Shown in pieces: positions 7,289-15,191 of a stretch of 48,428 nucleotides of DNA. Numbering within the stretch: position 1 is the first letter of the stretch; every line of letters begins with the position of its first letter. The position numbers and the translations under genes are program-made. This stretch comes from Puia dinghuensis. GTDB taxonomy: Bacteria; Bacteroidota; Bacteroidia; Chitinophagales; Chitinophagaceae. The notes beneath the pieces are model-generated. The model worked only from the letters and a program-made list of their open reading frames with translations. It was not told where the DNA came from and searched no databases. Location: positions 1 to 48,428 of the forward strand of contig JAMFSL010000035.1 of NCBI GenBank assembly GCA_026225275.1. Direction: 5' to 3'.

Positions 7289-8173
7289 TTATCTCCGCTT
7301 ATAATTTTTCGGAATCACAAAATGATAGCTTAAAGGATCGTTAAACTTATAATGCTTGTTGATCCCGATCTCGATGTCCACCTTTCCTTTCTCCGCCACC
7401 GAGATCTTGCGGTATGTCGAGAACGGGACCTGGGCAGGCCCCCCATAGTCATAATCTCCGTAGGTGATATCGCAGGTCCGTGCACGCATCGGGTCTACGT
7501 CATCCAGTTTGCTGTGCTGGAGGGTGTAATCCTGGTTCAGAGTCAGGAAATTGGTAAAGATCCGCCCCTCACTGAACAAGGAAACCCCTTTCTGCTCAGT
7601 ACGGTAATAAAGGATATTCGTGGTGTCCAGGAAAATAGGGTTTCCGATAAGGATATCCTGCACCGTCTTGAAGTCCACGGGCAGGTGTACCTGATCCCGC
7701 AAGTAGCTGACACTCCGCAGCCTGACCACCTTCTTCAGCCGGTCCAGGATTTTTACGCTGTCGCGGGTGATCTGTACGTCAAAGGCTTTGACTGTCACCG
7801 GTCCCACCTTTCCATAGATCTCGATGAAGATGACACTGTCCTTTTGGATACTGACGACCGCACTCACCTCGTTGTCCTGTCCGTCGCTGCCTTCATAATG
7901 GACGTGCATCGTGCCTTTGAAAGTTTGAAAATCGATATGATTGTGTGCAATGGCCGCCATCGCAGTATGGATCACCGCTATGGAGTCCGCGTGCAGATCC
8001 CGGACCGGCGCCACTGCCGCCTTTGCCGCATTCCCCGTCGTATCCTGATGGGTCGCCGGAGCAGCGATCACCTTTCGTAAGTTCTTCGTTGAACGACAGC
8101 CAGCCCCGGCAGCAGCCAGTGACCCAATAATGACAATAATAGTGAAAGCCTTATACACACTGATTCTATACAT
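7289..8173 (-). CDS. DUF4292 family lipoprotein
   Basis: The 294-residue product has a hydrophobic N-terminus ending in GAGC (Cys26), a plausible lipobox. The mature part resembles DUF4292, a LolA/LolB-like beta-rich Bacteroidota family, with FKGTMHVHYEG, SVVSIQKDSVIFIEI and a late DYGGPAQVPFSTYRKI segment. The fold suggests handling of a lipid or lipoprotein at the periplasmic face, but the role is not established. It sits 12 bp after dut and 32 bp before the EnvC-like gene on the same strand, an arrangement I associate with many Bacteroidota genomes. Length is normal for the family. Confidence 0.82.
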   Translation of the reverse strand: MYRISVYKAFTIIVIIGSLAAAGAGCRSTKNLRKVIAAPATHQDTTGNAAKAAVAPVRDLHADSIAVIHTAMAAIAHNHIDFQTFKGTMHVHYEGSDGQDNEVSAVVSIQKDSVIFIEIYGKVGPVTVKAFDVQITRDSVKILDRLKKVVRLRSVSYLRDQVHLPVDFKTVQDILIGNPIFLDTTNILYYRTEQKGVSLFSEGRIFTNFLTLNQDYTLQHSKLDDVDPMRARTCDITYGDYDYGGPAQVPFSTYRKISVAEKGKVDIEIGINKHYKFNDPLSYHFVIPKNYKRR

Positions 8174-8185
8174 GAAAGGTGGTTG

Positions 8186-8626
8186 TTATTTTCCTGTATG
8201 CCCAAATCCGCCCGAATTTCTTGCCGTCTCGCCGATCTCCTTTACCTGCTCCCAGCTAACCTGCACCACAGGCCCCACTACCAGCTGCGCGATCCGATCA
8301 CCCGGATGCAGCGTCTGCACCTCCGCCGAGAGATTGATGAGAATGACCTTCAGCTCGCCCCGGTAATCCGAGTCGATCGTGCCAGGAGAATTAAGACAGG
8401 TGATGCCGTGCTTAATTGCCAGGCCGCTGCGAGGGCGTACCTGCGCTTCGTAACCCAAGGGTAGTTCGATGAACAGGCCCGTCGGCACCAGTTGTCTTTC
8501 GAGAGGTTTCAACTCCAGCGGCCCTGGCAGATGCGCCCGGAGGTCCATTCCCGCCGAACCTTCGGTGGCGTATTCCGGCAAATCATTCGGTGACTGATTA
8601 ATGATCTTGACCTTTACTTTTGACAT
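8186..8626 (-). CDS. dut: dUTP diphosphatase
   Basis: The 146-residue trimeric dUTPase hydrolyses dUTP to dUMP and diphosphate, keeping uracil out of DNA and feeding dTMP synthesis. All five motifs are visible: GSAGMDLRA (about 24-32), PRSGLA (about 63-68), the catalytic Asp in [10 protein letters not shown] (about 77-87), RIAQLVV (about 110) and the C-terminal Phe-containing GGFGHTGK. The start is [11 protein letters not shown]. The first gene of the dut-DUF4292-EnvC run, it is separated from ispF upstream by about 93 bp that holds structured repeat copy 2. Confidence 0.97.
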   Translation of the reverse strand: MSKVKVKIINQSPNDLPEYATEGSAGMDLRAHLPGPLELKPLERQLVPTGLFIELPLGYEAQVRPRSGLAIKHGITCLNSPGTIDSDYRGELKVILINLSAEVQTLHPGDRIAQLVVGPVVQVSWEQVKEIGETARNSGGFGHTGK

Positions 8627-8677
8627 GGGGCAAATATATGTTATTATCCAACAGCTCTTCGCTTGGGCCGGCCATTA

Positions 8678-8725
8678 CTCTCCGCTCCGCTATCGACTGC
8701 TGGCGCAGTCTAACGGGGCCTATAT
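8678..8725 (+). repeat. Structured dispersed repeat, copy 2
   Basis: This copy reads ctctccgctccgctat, then a perfect stem GACTGC-tggc-GCAGTC, then TAACGGGGCctatat. Relative to copies 1 and 3 both stem arms have changed together while the TAAC-GGGGC block is kept, which supports selection on structure. It lies between ispF and dut and touches the ispF stop codon (8720-8722). Confidence 0.6.
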
Positions 8726-9223
8726 CAGCGCTTCGCGCGGAACGCCGTCCCGGCGTTCCAGCAGCACCGTCGCATATGCCACGAGCCCTTCGCCCCGGCC
8801 CACAAAACCCATCAGCTCCGTCGTCGTCGCCTTGATGGAAATATCATCCATTGAAATCTCTAAAATAGCCGCCATCGTCTCCCGCATTGCGCCTGCATAC
8901 CTCATTATCTTGGGGGCTTCCAGGGTCACCGTGCTGTCGATGTTGACGACCCGATAGCCTCGCCCCCGCACCAGCCGATAACTCTGTGCCAGCAAGATCT
9001 TACTGTCGATGTCCTTATAGGCGGGATCGGTGTTGGGGAAATGCTGGCCGATATCTCCCAGGGCAAGCGCCCCCAGCAGCGCATCACAGATGGCGTGGAT
9101 CAACACATCCGCATCACTATGCCCGACCGCACCCCGGTCATAAGGTATCTGTACCCCGCCGAGCCAGAACTCGCGTCCCTCCGCCAGCTGATGAAAATCT
9201 ATGCCGAAACCAATTCTGATCAT
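8720..9223 (-). CDS. ispF: 2-C-methyl-D-erythritol 2,4-cyclodiphosphate synthase
   Basis: The 167-residue enzyme closes CDP-ME-2-phosphate to MEcPP in the non-mevalonate isoprenoid pathway. Metal-binding GFGIDFHQL (Asp9, His11) and GHSDADVLIHAICDAL (His around 43) are intact, as is the C-terminal GFVGRGEGLVAYA substrate-binding region. Family members usually end soon after the VLL strand (near 158 residues). Here the last dozen residues, ERRDGVPREALI, are encoded by a repeat hairpin at 8739-8759, so the repeat appears to have been taken into the reading frame. The other MEP-pathway genes are not in the window. Confidence 0.96.
   Translation of the reverse strand: MIRIGFGIDFHQLAEGREFWLGGVQIPYDRGAVGHSDADVLIHAICDALLGALALGDIGQHFPNTDPAYKDIDSKILLAQSYRLVRGRGYRVVNIDSTVTLEAPKIMRYAGAMRETMAAILEISMDDISIKATTTELMGFVGRGEGLVAYATVLLERRDGVPREALI
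8739..8759 (-). repeat. Hairpin inside the 3' end of ispF
   Basis: GGAACGCC-gtccc-GGCGTTCC is a perfect 8 bp stem with the same loop as the hairpin at 5911-5929; the shared centre is CGCCGTCCCGGCG and the outer pairs differ but remain paired. It is translated as part of the IspF C-terminus. Confidence 0.55.
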
Positions 9224-9250
9224 AGCGCTTGCGTGCTTTCGTTAACTCTT

Positions 9251-9284
9251 AAAATAAATCGGTCCCGGGGGTATCCCGGGACCG
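9251..9284 (-). terminator. Terminator of porV
   Basis: CGGTCCCGGG (9260-9269), a 5 nt loop and CCCGGGACCG (9275-9284) form a perfect 10 bp stem. On the minus strand it is followed by an A/T-rich stretch (atttatttta). It lies about 40 bp beyond the porV stop. Confidence 0.7.
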
Positions 9285-9323
9285 CTCAAAGATATTACAA
9301 CACGACCACTTTCGGGGTCACAT

Positions 9324-10484
9324 TTATTGCGTGCTGCTGTTGGTATTATTGCTATTATCACTCTTACTATCCAGGTTAAACACCAACCCAAAGCGTAGTG
9401 TGTTCGACAGCGGATTCCTATTCGTCCCACTGCCCGACGGCACCAGGTAGGAGAAATTTAGTTCCATGACACTGTACCGGAGGCCGATACCCGTCGTGAA
9501 ATACTTCAGGTCGCCCTGTTGTGCGCTCTCATAAAAATAGCCCACCCGGAGGAAGAATTGATCCTGATAAGCATACTCGATCCCCAGATTCCCCATTACC
9601 GTCTGCGCCTGGTTTCCACCGCTGAAACTGCTGAACCAGCTGCTCGTCAGCCCCTTCTGATAATAGGCCGCCAGACCGGCGCTGTCCGCGGGTGTAGCCG
9701 GTACCAGCAGTTTGTGCAGGTCCAATCCAAACATCACTTTGTTATCTTCATTGAAGACTTTCGTATAGCTTGCCCCCAGCCCTAAGTCAGCCGGTATATA
9801 ATCCTTTTCCGTCGCATTGTTCGTGTACCCGATCTTACTCCCGAGGTTGGTCAGCGCCAGCCCGAAGTTCCAGCCGCCGTTCTCCACCGTCACTCCATGC
9901 CAATACAGCGAGATGTCGACCGCGAAAGCCTTGCCCGGCTGATAGGTAGCGCCACTGGAGGCATACCCTGAGGCCAGGTTGGAATATATATAACGGCCAG
10001 TCAGCCCGATCCCTAAATTATCACTCAGCTTACGCGAATAGCCCAGGTCGAAAGCGAGCTCGTTCGGATGGCCGCTGCCCAGTTGGTTGCCGTTATAGTC
10101 CGTGAACTGGATATTACCCAGGCTGAAATAACGCAAAGAAGCCGACAGTGCCTGGTCCGGAGCGAATTTGTAGAATCCCGCTGCGCTCAGCAGGTATACA
10201 TCATTCAGCCCGAGGTCCTTCAGCCAGGGAGTATAAGTTGTAGTGATACCGACGTCTTTTGTGTTGAACGGGGTCTTAGCCAGGTTGTAGTAAGAACTGG
10301 CCGCATCGGGCTGGCTCGATACCCCCAGGTCACCCATGCCCCCGGCACGGGCATCAGGAGATATCCGCAGGAAAGGCACCGCTGTCGTAGTTACGTTCAG
10401 GGTATTTGTTTGACCATTCACACTCCTCAGTCCAGCAAAAAATAAGATTAAGACAGCAGCTAATCCTTGGTAACATCTTTTCAT
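9324..10484 (-). CDS. porV: Type IX secretion outer-membrane protein PorV
   Basis: The 386-residue protein has a signal peptide (cleaved near SVNGQ, about 25) followed by the PorV/PorQ-type opening with FLRISPDARAGGMGDLGV (about 39-57) and a 14-stranded FadL-like barrel pattern rich in alternating aromatic/Gly strands. PorV (LptO) shuttles T9SS cargo from the translocon SprA to the PorU attachment complex. It is transcribed divergently from gldJ, which is usually its near neighbour. porU, commonly between or next to these genes in flavobacteria, is not here. A strong hairpin follows the gene. PorQ or another PorV paralogue is a less likely alternative. Confidence 0.85.
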   Translation of the reverse strand: MKRCYQGLAAVLILFFAGLRSVNGQTNTLNVTTTAVPFLRISPDARAGGMGDLGVSSQPDAASSYYNLAKTPFNTKDVGITTTYTPWLKDLGLNDVYLLSAAGFYKFAPDQALSASLRYFSLGNIQFTDYNGNQLGSGHPNELAFDLGYSRKLSDNLGIGLTGRYIYSNLASGYASSGATYQPGKAFAVDISLYWHGVTVENGGWNFGLALTNLGSKIGYTNNATEKDYIPADLGLGASYTKVFNEDNKVMFGLDLHKLLVPATPADSAGLAAYYQKGLTSSWFSSFSGGNQAQTVMGNLGIEYAYQDQFFLRVGYFYESAQQGDLKYFTTGIGLRYSVMELNFSYLVPSGSGTNRNPLSNTLRFGLVFNLDSKSDNSNNTNSSTQ

Positions 10485-10948
10485 GACTTTGATAAATTTT
10501 CTTTTAAGATGAATTGGTTTCCCGGGTACGCCAGATTTTTTTAAGTAAATTTTAGGTATAGGCTGCTAAATTATTGGGTATTAATTATTTAAGTATTATT
10601 CTTCCTCTAAAACACTATGCCGGCGGCTGCAAGGATCGTACCACACCGCGCCGAATCCACATCCAACGGCCTGAAAGCTATTTTATTGTCTTCCGCGAGT
10701 ACCAAAATTCCTGTTTTTAACCGGTCCTGCCGCCCATTCCAGCCCTTCCAAAAGTCCACATTTGGGAAACCCTGCCCAAGATGGCAAAATTAGGGGATTA
10801 CCAGCTATATTTGCAGTCTAAACCTCCTCGCCCCAGGATATTTACTTTTCAGCCGCTCGTGGGGCAACTGTGGATAACTTGATCTCGTATTTTTATACAA
10901 TATTTGGGTGATAACAACGTTTTTCCTGTTTACACAAAGCGTCAACTT
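10485..10948. other. porV-gldJ divergent intergenic region
   Basis: This is 464 bp without a convincing gene. The porV-proximal part is A/T-rich; the centre is GC-richer with no clear hairpin. On the plus strand TATATTTG at 10806-10813 is an exact TAnnTTTG match but lacks a TTG at the usual upstream spacing. A second candidate closer to gldJ is listed separately. CAAAATTA at 10785-10792 (TAATTTTG on the minus strand) could serve porV. Confidence 0.5.
10879..10906 (+). promoter_or_regulatory. Possible gldJ promoter
   Basis: TTG at 10879-10881 and AATATTTG at 10899-10906 (one mismatch to TAnnTTTG) are separated by 17 bp, within the range for Bacteroidota SigA promoters. The implied leader to the ATG at 10949 is about 35 nt. 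A second box at 10806-10813 is an alternative. Confidence 0.35.
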
Positions 10949-12490
10949 ATGAATTTGAAAAACCTATTAATCCTGGCATCTGCCGTATCCCTGATGGCCT
11001 CTTGCCATAAAAAGCCGGATCAATCCTCCGTCACTGGTTGGAATTATAACGATTCCAAGATGGGAGGATTCCAGGTTTCCAAGGAAAAAGAACAAAGGAC
11101 CGGACCGGGCCTGGTATTTGTCCAGGGCGGCACCTTCACTATGGGCGCGACCCAGGAAGATGTGATGCGGGACTGGAATAACGTTCCCCGCCGTGTGACC
11201 GTCAACTCCTTCTACATCGACGAGACAGAAGTAGCCAATATCCACTACCGGGAATATCTTTACTGGATCGACAACGTGTTTGACGCCGATGAATACAAGG
11301 CTGTCCGCGATGGCGCTTTGCCCGATACCCTCTGCTGGAGAAGCGAGCTGGCCTACAATGAACCGCTGGTAGAATATTACTTCCGCCATCCTTCCTACAA
11401 TTACTACCCCGTAGTAGGGGTGACCTGGAAGCAGGCTTATGACTTCTGTCTGTGGAGATCCGACCGGGTGAATGAAAAGGCCCTGATCGACCGCGGCTAT
11501 ATCAACGCCAATTCCGTCAAGAACCTGCAGGGTCTCGGACAGGAAAACTTTGATACCAAGGCTTACCTGATGGGTGAATACCAGGCTACCCCCGATAAAA
11601 AAGCTCGCACGAAAGCCAACCCCCTCAAGAACCCGAACGGTACTCCCCGTACGACGGTCAAGTTTGAGGATGGCATTCTGCTGCCGAACTACCGCCTCCC
11701 AACAGAGGCAGAGTGGGAATACGCGGCCCTCGGTTATATCAACCAGAATCCCCTGCCCAGCAAGAATGACAAAAGCCATGGGGAAGAACTTACCGCCAAC
11801 AAACAGGTGTATTCCTGGAGCAATAATGTCAATGGCCTGCGCGATACCCGCCACGGCAGCTGGCAAGGTACCTTCATGGCCAACTTCAAACGCGGCGCCG
11901 GTGATAACATGGGCGTAGCAGGAGGGTTGAATGACAATGCAGTCTATACCGCTCCCGTTACTTCGTTCTTCCCGAACGGTTTCGGTCTCTATAACATGTC
12001 AGGCAACGTCAGCGAGTGGGTAGCCGACGTCTACCGCCCGATGTCCGGCCAGGACGTCGATGATGCAGCCCCCTTCCGTGGTAACCACTTCCAGACCATT
12101 GATATGGGTAAGGAAGGCAAGGCTGACCGCGATAGCCTGGGCCGTATCAAGATGCGCTATGTAACCGACTCCGAGTCTCGCTCCCGCCGCAACTACCAGA
12201 AAGGCGACGTGATCAACTACCTCGATGGCGACTCCACTATTTCCGGTATCGCCTACGGTTATGGTATCACTACCCTGATCAGCAACAAGTCCCGCGTGAT
12301 CAAAGGTGGTAGCTGGAATGACCGCGCCTACTGGTTGAGCCCCGGCACCCGCCGCTTCCTCGAAGAAGACCAGGCCAACAGCACAGTCGGTTTCCGTTGC
12401 GCAATGGACCGCGTAGGTAGCCCAGCCGGCAATGGCCGACAGACGGGTATCAACTACAAGACGCGCCGCCAGAACACCCGCAAACAATAG
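10949..12490 (+). CDS. gldJ: Gliding motility / T9SS lipoprotein GldJ
   Basis: From the ATG at 10949 the product is 513 residues with a lipoprotein signal MNLKNLLILASAVSLMASC (Cys19). A longer frame opens at TTG 10904 but would bury the signal peptide, so 10949 is preferred. The body is a formylglycine-generating-enzyme-like (SUMF1) domain: FVQGGTFTMG near the start, YRLPTEAEWEYAA in the middle, GLYNMSGNVSEWVADVY and RVIKGGSWNDRAYW, ending VGFRCAM. GldJ is a SUMF1-like lipoprotein needed for gliding and for stability of GldK/type IX secretion in Flavobacterium. The divergent porV supports the call. GldK is a close paralogue and the main alternative. A bidirectional terminator follows. Confidence 0.83.
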   Translation: MNLKNLLILASAVSLMASCHKKPDQSSVTGWNYNDSKMGGFQVSKEKEQRTGPGLVFVQGGTFTMGATQEDVMRDWNNVPRRVTVNSFYIDETEVANIHYREYLYWIDNVFDADEYKAVRDGALPDTLCWRSELAYNEPLVEYYFRHPSYNYYPVVGVTWKQAYDFCLWRSDRVNEKALIDRGYINANSVKNLQGLGQENFDTKAYLMGEYQATPDKKARTKANPLKNPNGTPRTTVKFEDGILLPNYRLPTEAEWEYAALGYINQNPLPSKNDKSHGEELTANKQVYSWSNNVNGLRDTRHGSWQGTFMANFKRGAGDNMGVAGGLNDNAVYTAPVTSFFPNGFGLYNMSGNVSEWVADVYRPMSGQDVDDAAPFRGNHFQTIDMGKEGKADRDSLGRIKMRYVTDSESRSRRNYQKGDVINYLDGDSTISGIAYGYGITTLISNKSRVIKGGSWNDRAYWLSPGTRRFLEEDQANSTVGFRCAMDRVGSPAGNGRQTGINYKTRRQNTRKQ

Positions 12491-12540
12491 TATTACGTCA
12501 TTCACGATAACAGCCTAGGCACGATAGCAGCCAAACATAT

Positions 12541-12584
12541 AAAAAAGCCCCGTGAGTCTAATGAAATCGCGGGGCTTTTCGTTT
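12541..12584. terminator. Bidirectional terminator between gldJ and the frameshifted permease
   Basis: AAAAGCCCCG (12543-12552) pairs perfectly with CGGGGCTTTT (12570-12579). The hairpin has A runs on the left and T runs on the right, so it can end transcription from both convergent genes (gldJ stop 12490, permease stop 12607). Confidence 0.88.
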
Positions 12585-12606
12585 CTAAACCTTTTTATGG
12601 CCGCTG

Positions 12607-15002
12607 CTAGTCAGCCTTCAAGCTTCTAATGGGGCTCACCATTGCCGCCTTCACCGCCTGTACACTCACCGTCAGCAACGTGATCCCGATCGCCCCCGCG
12701 GCCGTCGCCGCAAAGATCCACCACGCCATCCCGCTGCGGTACTCATACCCCAACAACCACTGGTGCATCCCATACCACGACAGCGGCATCGCAATCGCCA
12801 ACGCCACTCCCACCAACACCACAAAATCCTTCGACAACATCCCCCAAAGACCCAATACTCCCGCACCCAGCACCTTCCGCACCCCGATCTCCTTCGTCCG
12901 CTGCTCGGCCATATAAGCCGCCATGCCGAATAAGCCCAGACAGCTGATAAAGATCGCCAGCACCGCAAAGATCGCTGCCAGCCGCCCCGCCCGCTGTTCA
13001 TCTCCAAACTTCCGGGCATACGTCGTATCGACAAACTGATAGTCGAAAGGTTGCGAAGGATCGTATTTCGCAAACACAAATTTAATCGTCGCCAGCAACG
13101 GCCCCGCAGGCCGACTCCGGTTCAGCCGCAACATCTCAAACGCATCGTGATCACGCACCTGACAGAACAGCGAAGGTCGCACCTCTGCGTAGGGTGACTC
13201 CATCAACATATTTTTAATGACCCCGATGATCCGGAACGGCTGCCCCTCCCATTTCAAGATCTTCCCCACCGGGTCCTTCATCCCCATATACCTGACTGCC
13301 GCCTCATTGATCACAAAGGCCGCAGTATCCGTAGCAAAATCCTTCCTGAAATCCCGCCCCGCCACGAATTGCCAGCCCACCGTATGACCATAGCCGGGAG
13401 AAACTCCCGTATTCGCAAATTCCACCGCCAGATTCGGGTCCTTCCCCTCCCAGTCGAATCCCCCATTCGTGCCCCAGACATCCGTCGCCGGTCCGCCTGC
13501 CTCCGCCATATCCTCGATCACCCCGGCATGCAGTAACTCCGTCCGTACGGCATCAAAATGCTCGTGGATCTCCTTATTGTACATATAAATACTAACCAGC
13601 CCGTTCTGATCATAGCCGATCGGCCGGTCCATCGCATAGCGCACCTGCCTGAAGACCACTACCGTGCCGATAATGAGGCTTACGCTGACGGCGAACTGCA
13701 ATACCACCAATGCCTGCCGAGGCAACGCAGCCATCCGCCCCGCCCGATAAGAGCCTTTCAAGACCTTCACCGGCCGGAACGAAGACAGATACAAGGCTGG
13801 ATAACTACCGGCAATCAAACCCGTCAACGCACAGAACGCCAGCCCCATGAGCCAAAAGGCAGGACTTCCCCACGGTACGCTCATCTCCTTCCCTGCCACC
13901 CCGTTAAACGCAGGCAACCAGGCACTGACCACCAGCAGCGCCAGCGCATATGCCATCGTCGCCATCAACAGTGACTCCACAAAGAACTGCCGGATCAACT
14001 GTCCGCGTAACGACCCGATTGCCTTCCTAATCCCCACTTCCTTCGCCCTCCGCTCGCTCCGCGCCGTCGAAAGATTCATAAAATTGATACACGCCAGCAG
14101 CAGCACAAACACCCCGATGACCCCGAAGAGCCAGACATACTGGATCCGGCCACCCGTATTGACGCCGTTTTTGAATTCGCTGTACAGATACCAGCGGCTC
14201 ATCGGATGCAAAAATAATTCGGGATGATACTGCCGCGACGACGGCTGACAATTGTTGAATTTCGCCAGCCGGATATGCGCCGAGACGCCGGCCATTGTCG
14301 TGTTCGGGGCAATCTCCGTATACACCGTCCAGGAATTGTTGCCCCAGGGATCGGGCATCGACGCAATACCCGGCTCGCTGGCCAGATAGGCCGGCCAGGA
14401 ACCGATCCAGCCCACGTCGCCAAAGCTGCTGTTGGCCGGAAGATCCTCATATACCCCCGTCACTTTCAGATTCGTTTTACTATCTACCTGTACCACCGCG
14501 CCCATCGGGTCCCGATCGCCAAAGAGGGTGACGGCCGAGCTCCGCGAAAGCAGGACCGTATAACCTTCCCTTATCCCTTCCCGTGAGCCCCGCAGCATCG
14601 TCAGCGACAACAGGTAGGGTGCGTCCCCTTCCATATACTCTCCCCTCAGTGTCGTCACCTTTGCATCCGCCGTCGCACCCACCTTCACCAGGTGATTAGC
14701 CCGCCAATTGGCCATCACGACATACCGGAAATTGCTGGCATAGTGCGTGCGCAATTCCGCCGCCAGCGGTGCGGGCTCCCCCACGCCACGCCCCTGTCGC
14801 CGCCCATGACGCTGGCCTGCATCACCTGACCGATGCGGTCATAGCGGGGAATACTTTTGTTATAATTCAGCTCGTCGGCGACCCAGATGCCGATCGACAA
14901 GGCAACGGCCATCCCGATCGTCAGCCCGGCGATATTGATGGCGGCATGCGCTTTGTGCCTGCGCAGGTTGCGCAGCGCAGTCTTTATATAGTTTTGGAAC
15001 AT
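12607..15002 (-). pseudogene. MacB/FtsX-like ABC permease with a frameshift
   Basis: Two frames make one permease. The N-terminal part starts at ATG 15002 (MFQNYIKTALRNLRRHK) and reads through a first membrane helix to ASVMGGDRGVAWG. The rest continues in another frame as GEPAPLAAELRTHY and runs normally to LKAD at 12607. The switch falls at a run of five C (five G in the message) at 14778-14782; one additional G restores the frame exactly. The downstream part has both FtsX domains (RRAKEVGIRKAIGS and QRTKEIGVRKVLGAG motifs) and two periplasmic core domains. It may be a sequencing error, a recent mutation or a phase-variable tract. The gene has the GTATCGAAAG and sigma-54-like elements upstream. 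No ATPase is nearby. Confidence 0.85.
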
Positions 15003-15015
15003 AGTGTCAAATGGT

Positions 15016-15100
15016 GCCAAGCGCATGCCGGAAATATAGAGATTTGGAAATCAATTTTTTAGATGACGGGCGACTGTGATGTTTTGACCGCTTTCGATAC
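15016..15100 (-). promoter_or_regulatory. GTATCGAAAG element and sigma-54-like promoter of the 12607-15002 permease
   Basis: On the minus strand GTATCGAAAG (15100-15091) is followed after 61 bp by CGGCATGCGCTTGGCA: GG at 15029-15028, 10 nt, GC at 15017-15016, matching the sigma-54 -24/-12 layout. The element is flanked by CCGCT and AGCGG arms, an inverted repeat like an activator site. The predicted transcript start would be only a few bases before the ATG at 15002, so the message may be almost leaderless. Confidence 0.55.
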
Positions 15101-15147
15101 AGCGGCATGACCGCGACCGGACAGAACCGATCCTATTCGCTACAAGA

Positions 15148-15163
15148 GACCGCGCGAGCGGTC
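15148..15163 (-). terminator. Hairpin after the 15192-17684 permease
   Basis: GACCGC-gcga-GCGGTC is a perfect 6 bp stem about 30 bp beyond the permease stop. On the minus strand the following bases (tcttgtagc) are only mildly T-rich, so termination strength is uncertain. Confidence 0.4.
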
Positions 15164-15191
15164 GATCTTAGAAGCGCCAGCATGCGCGCAG

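Noticed and set aside
14715-15026. Separate small permease-like gene
   Set aside because: It is the N-terminus of the frameshifted permease; a single added base joins it to the following frame.
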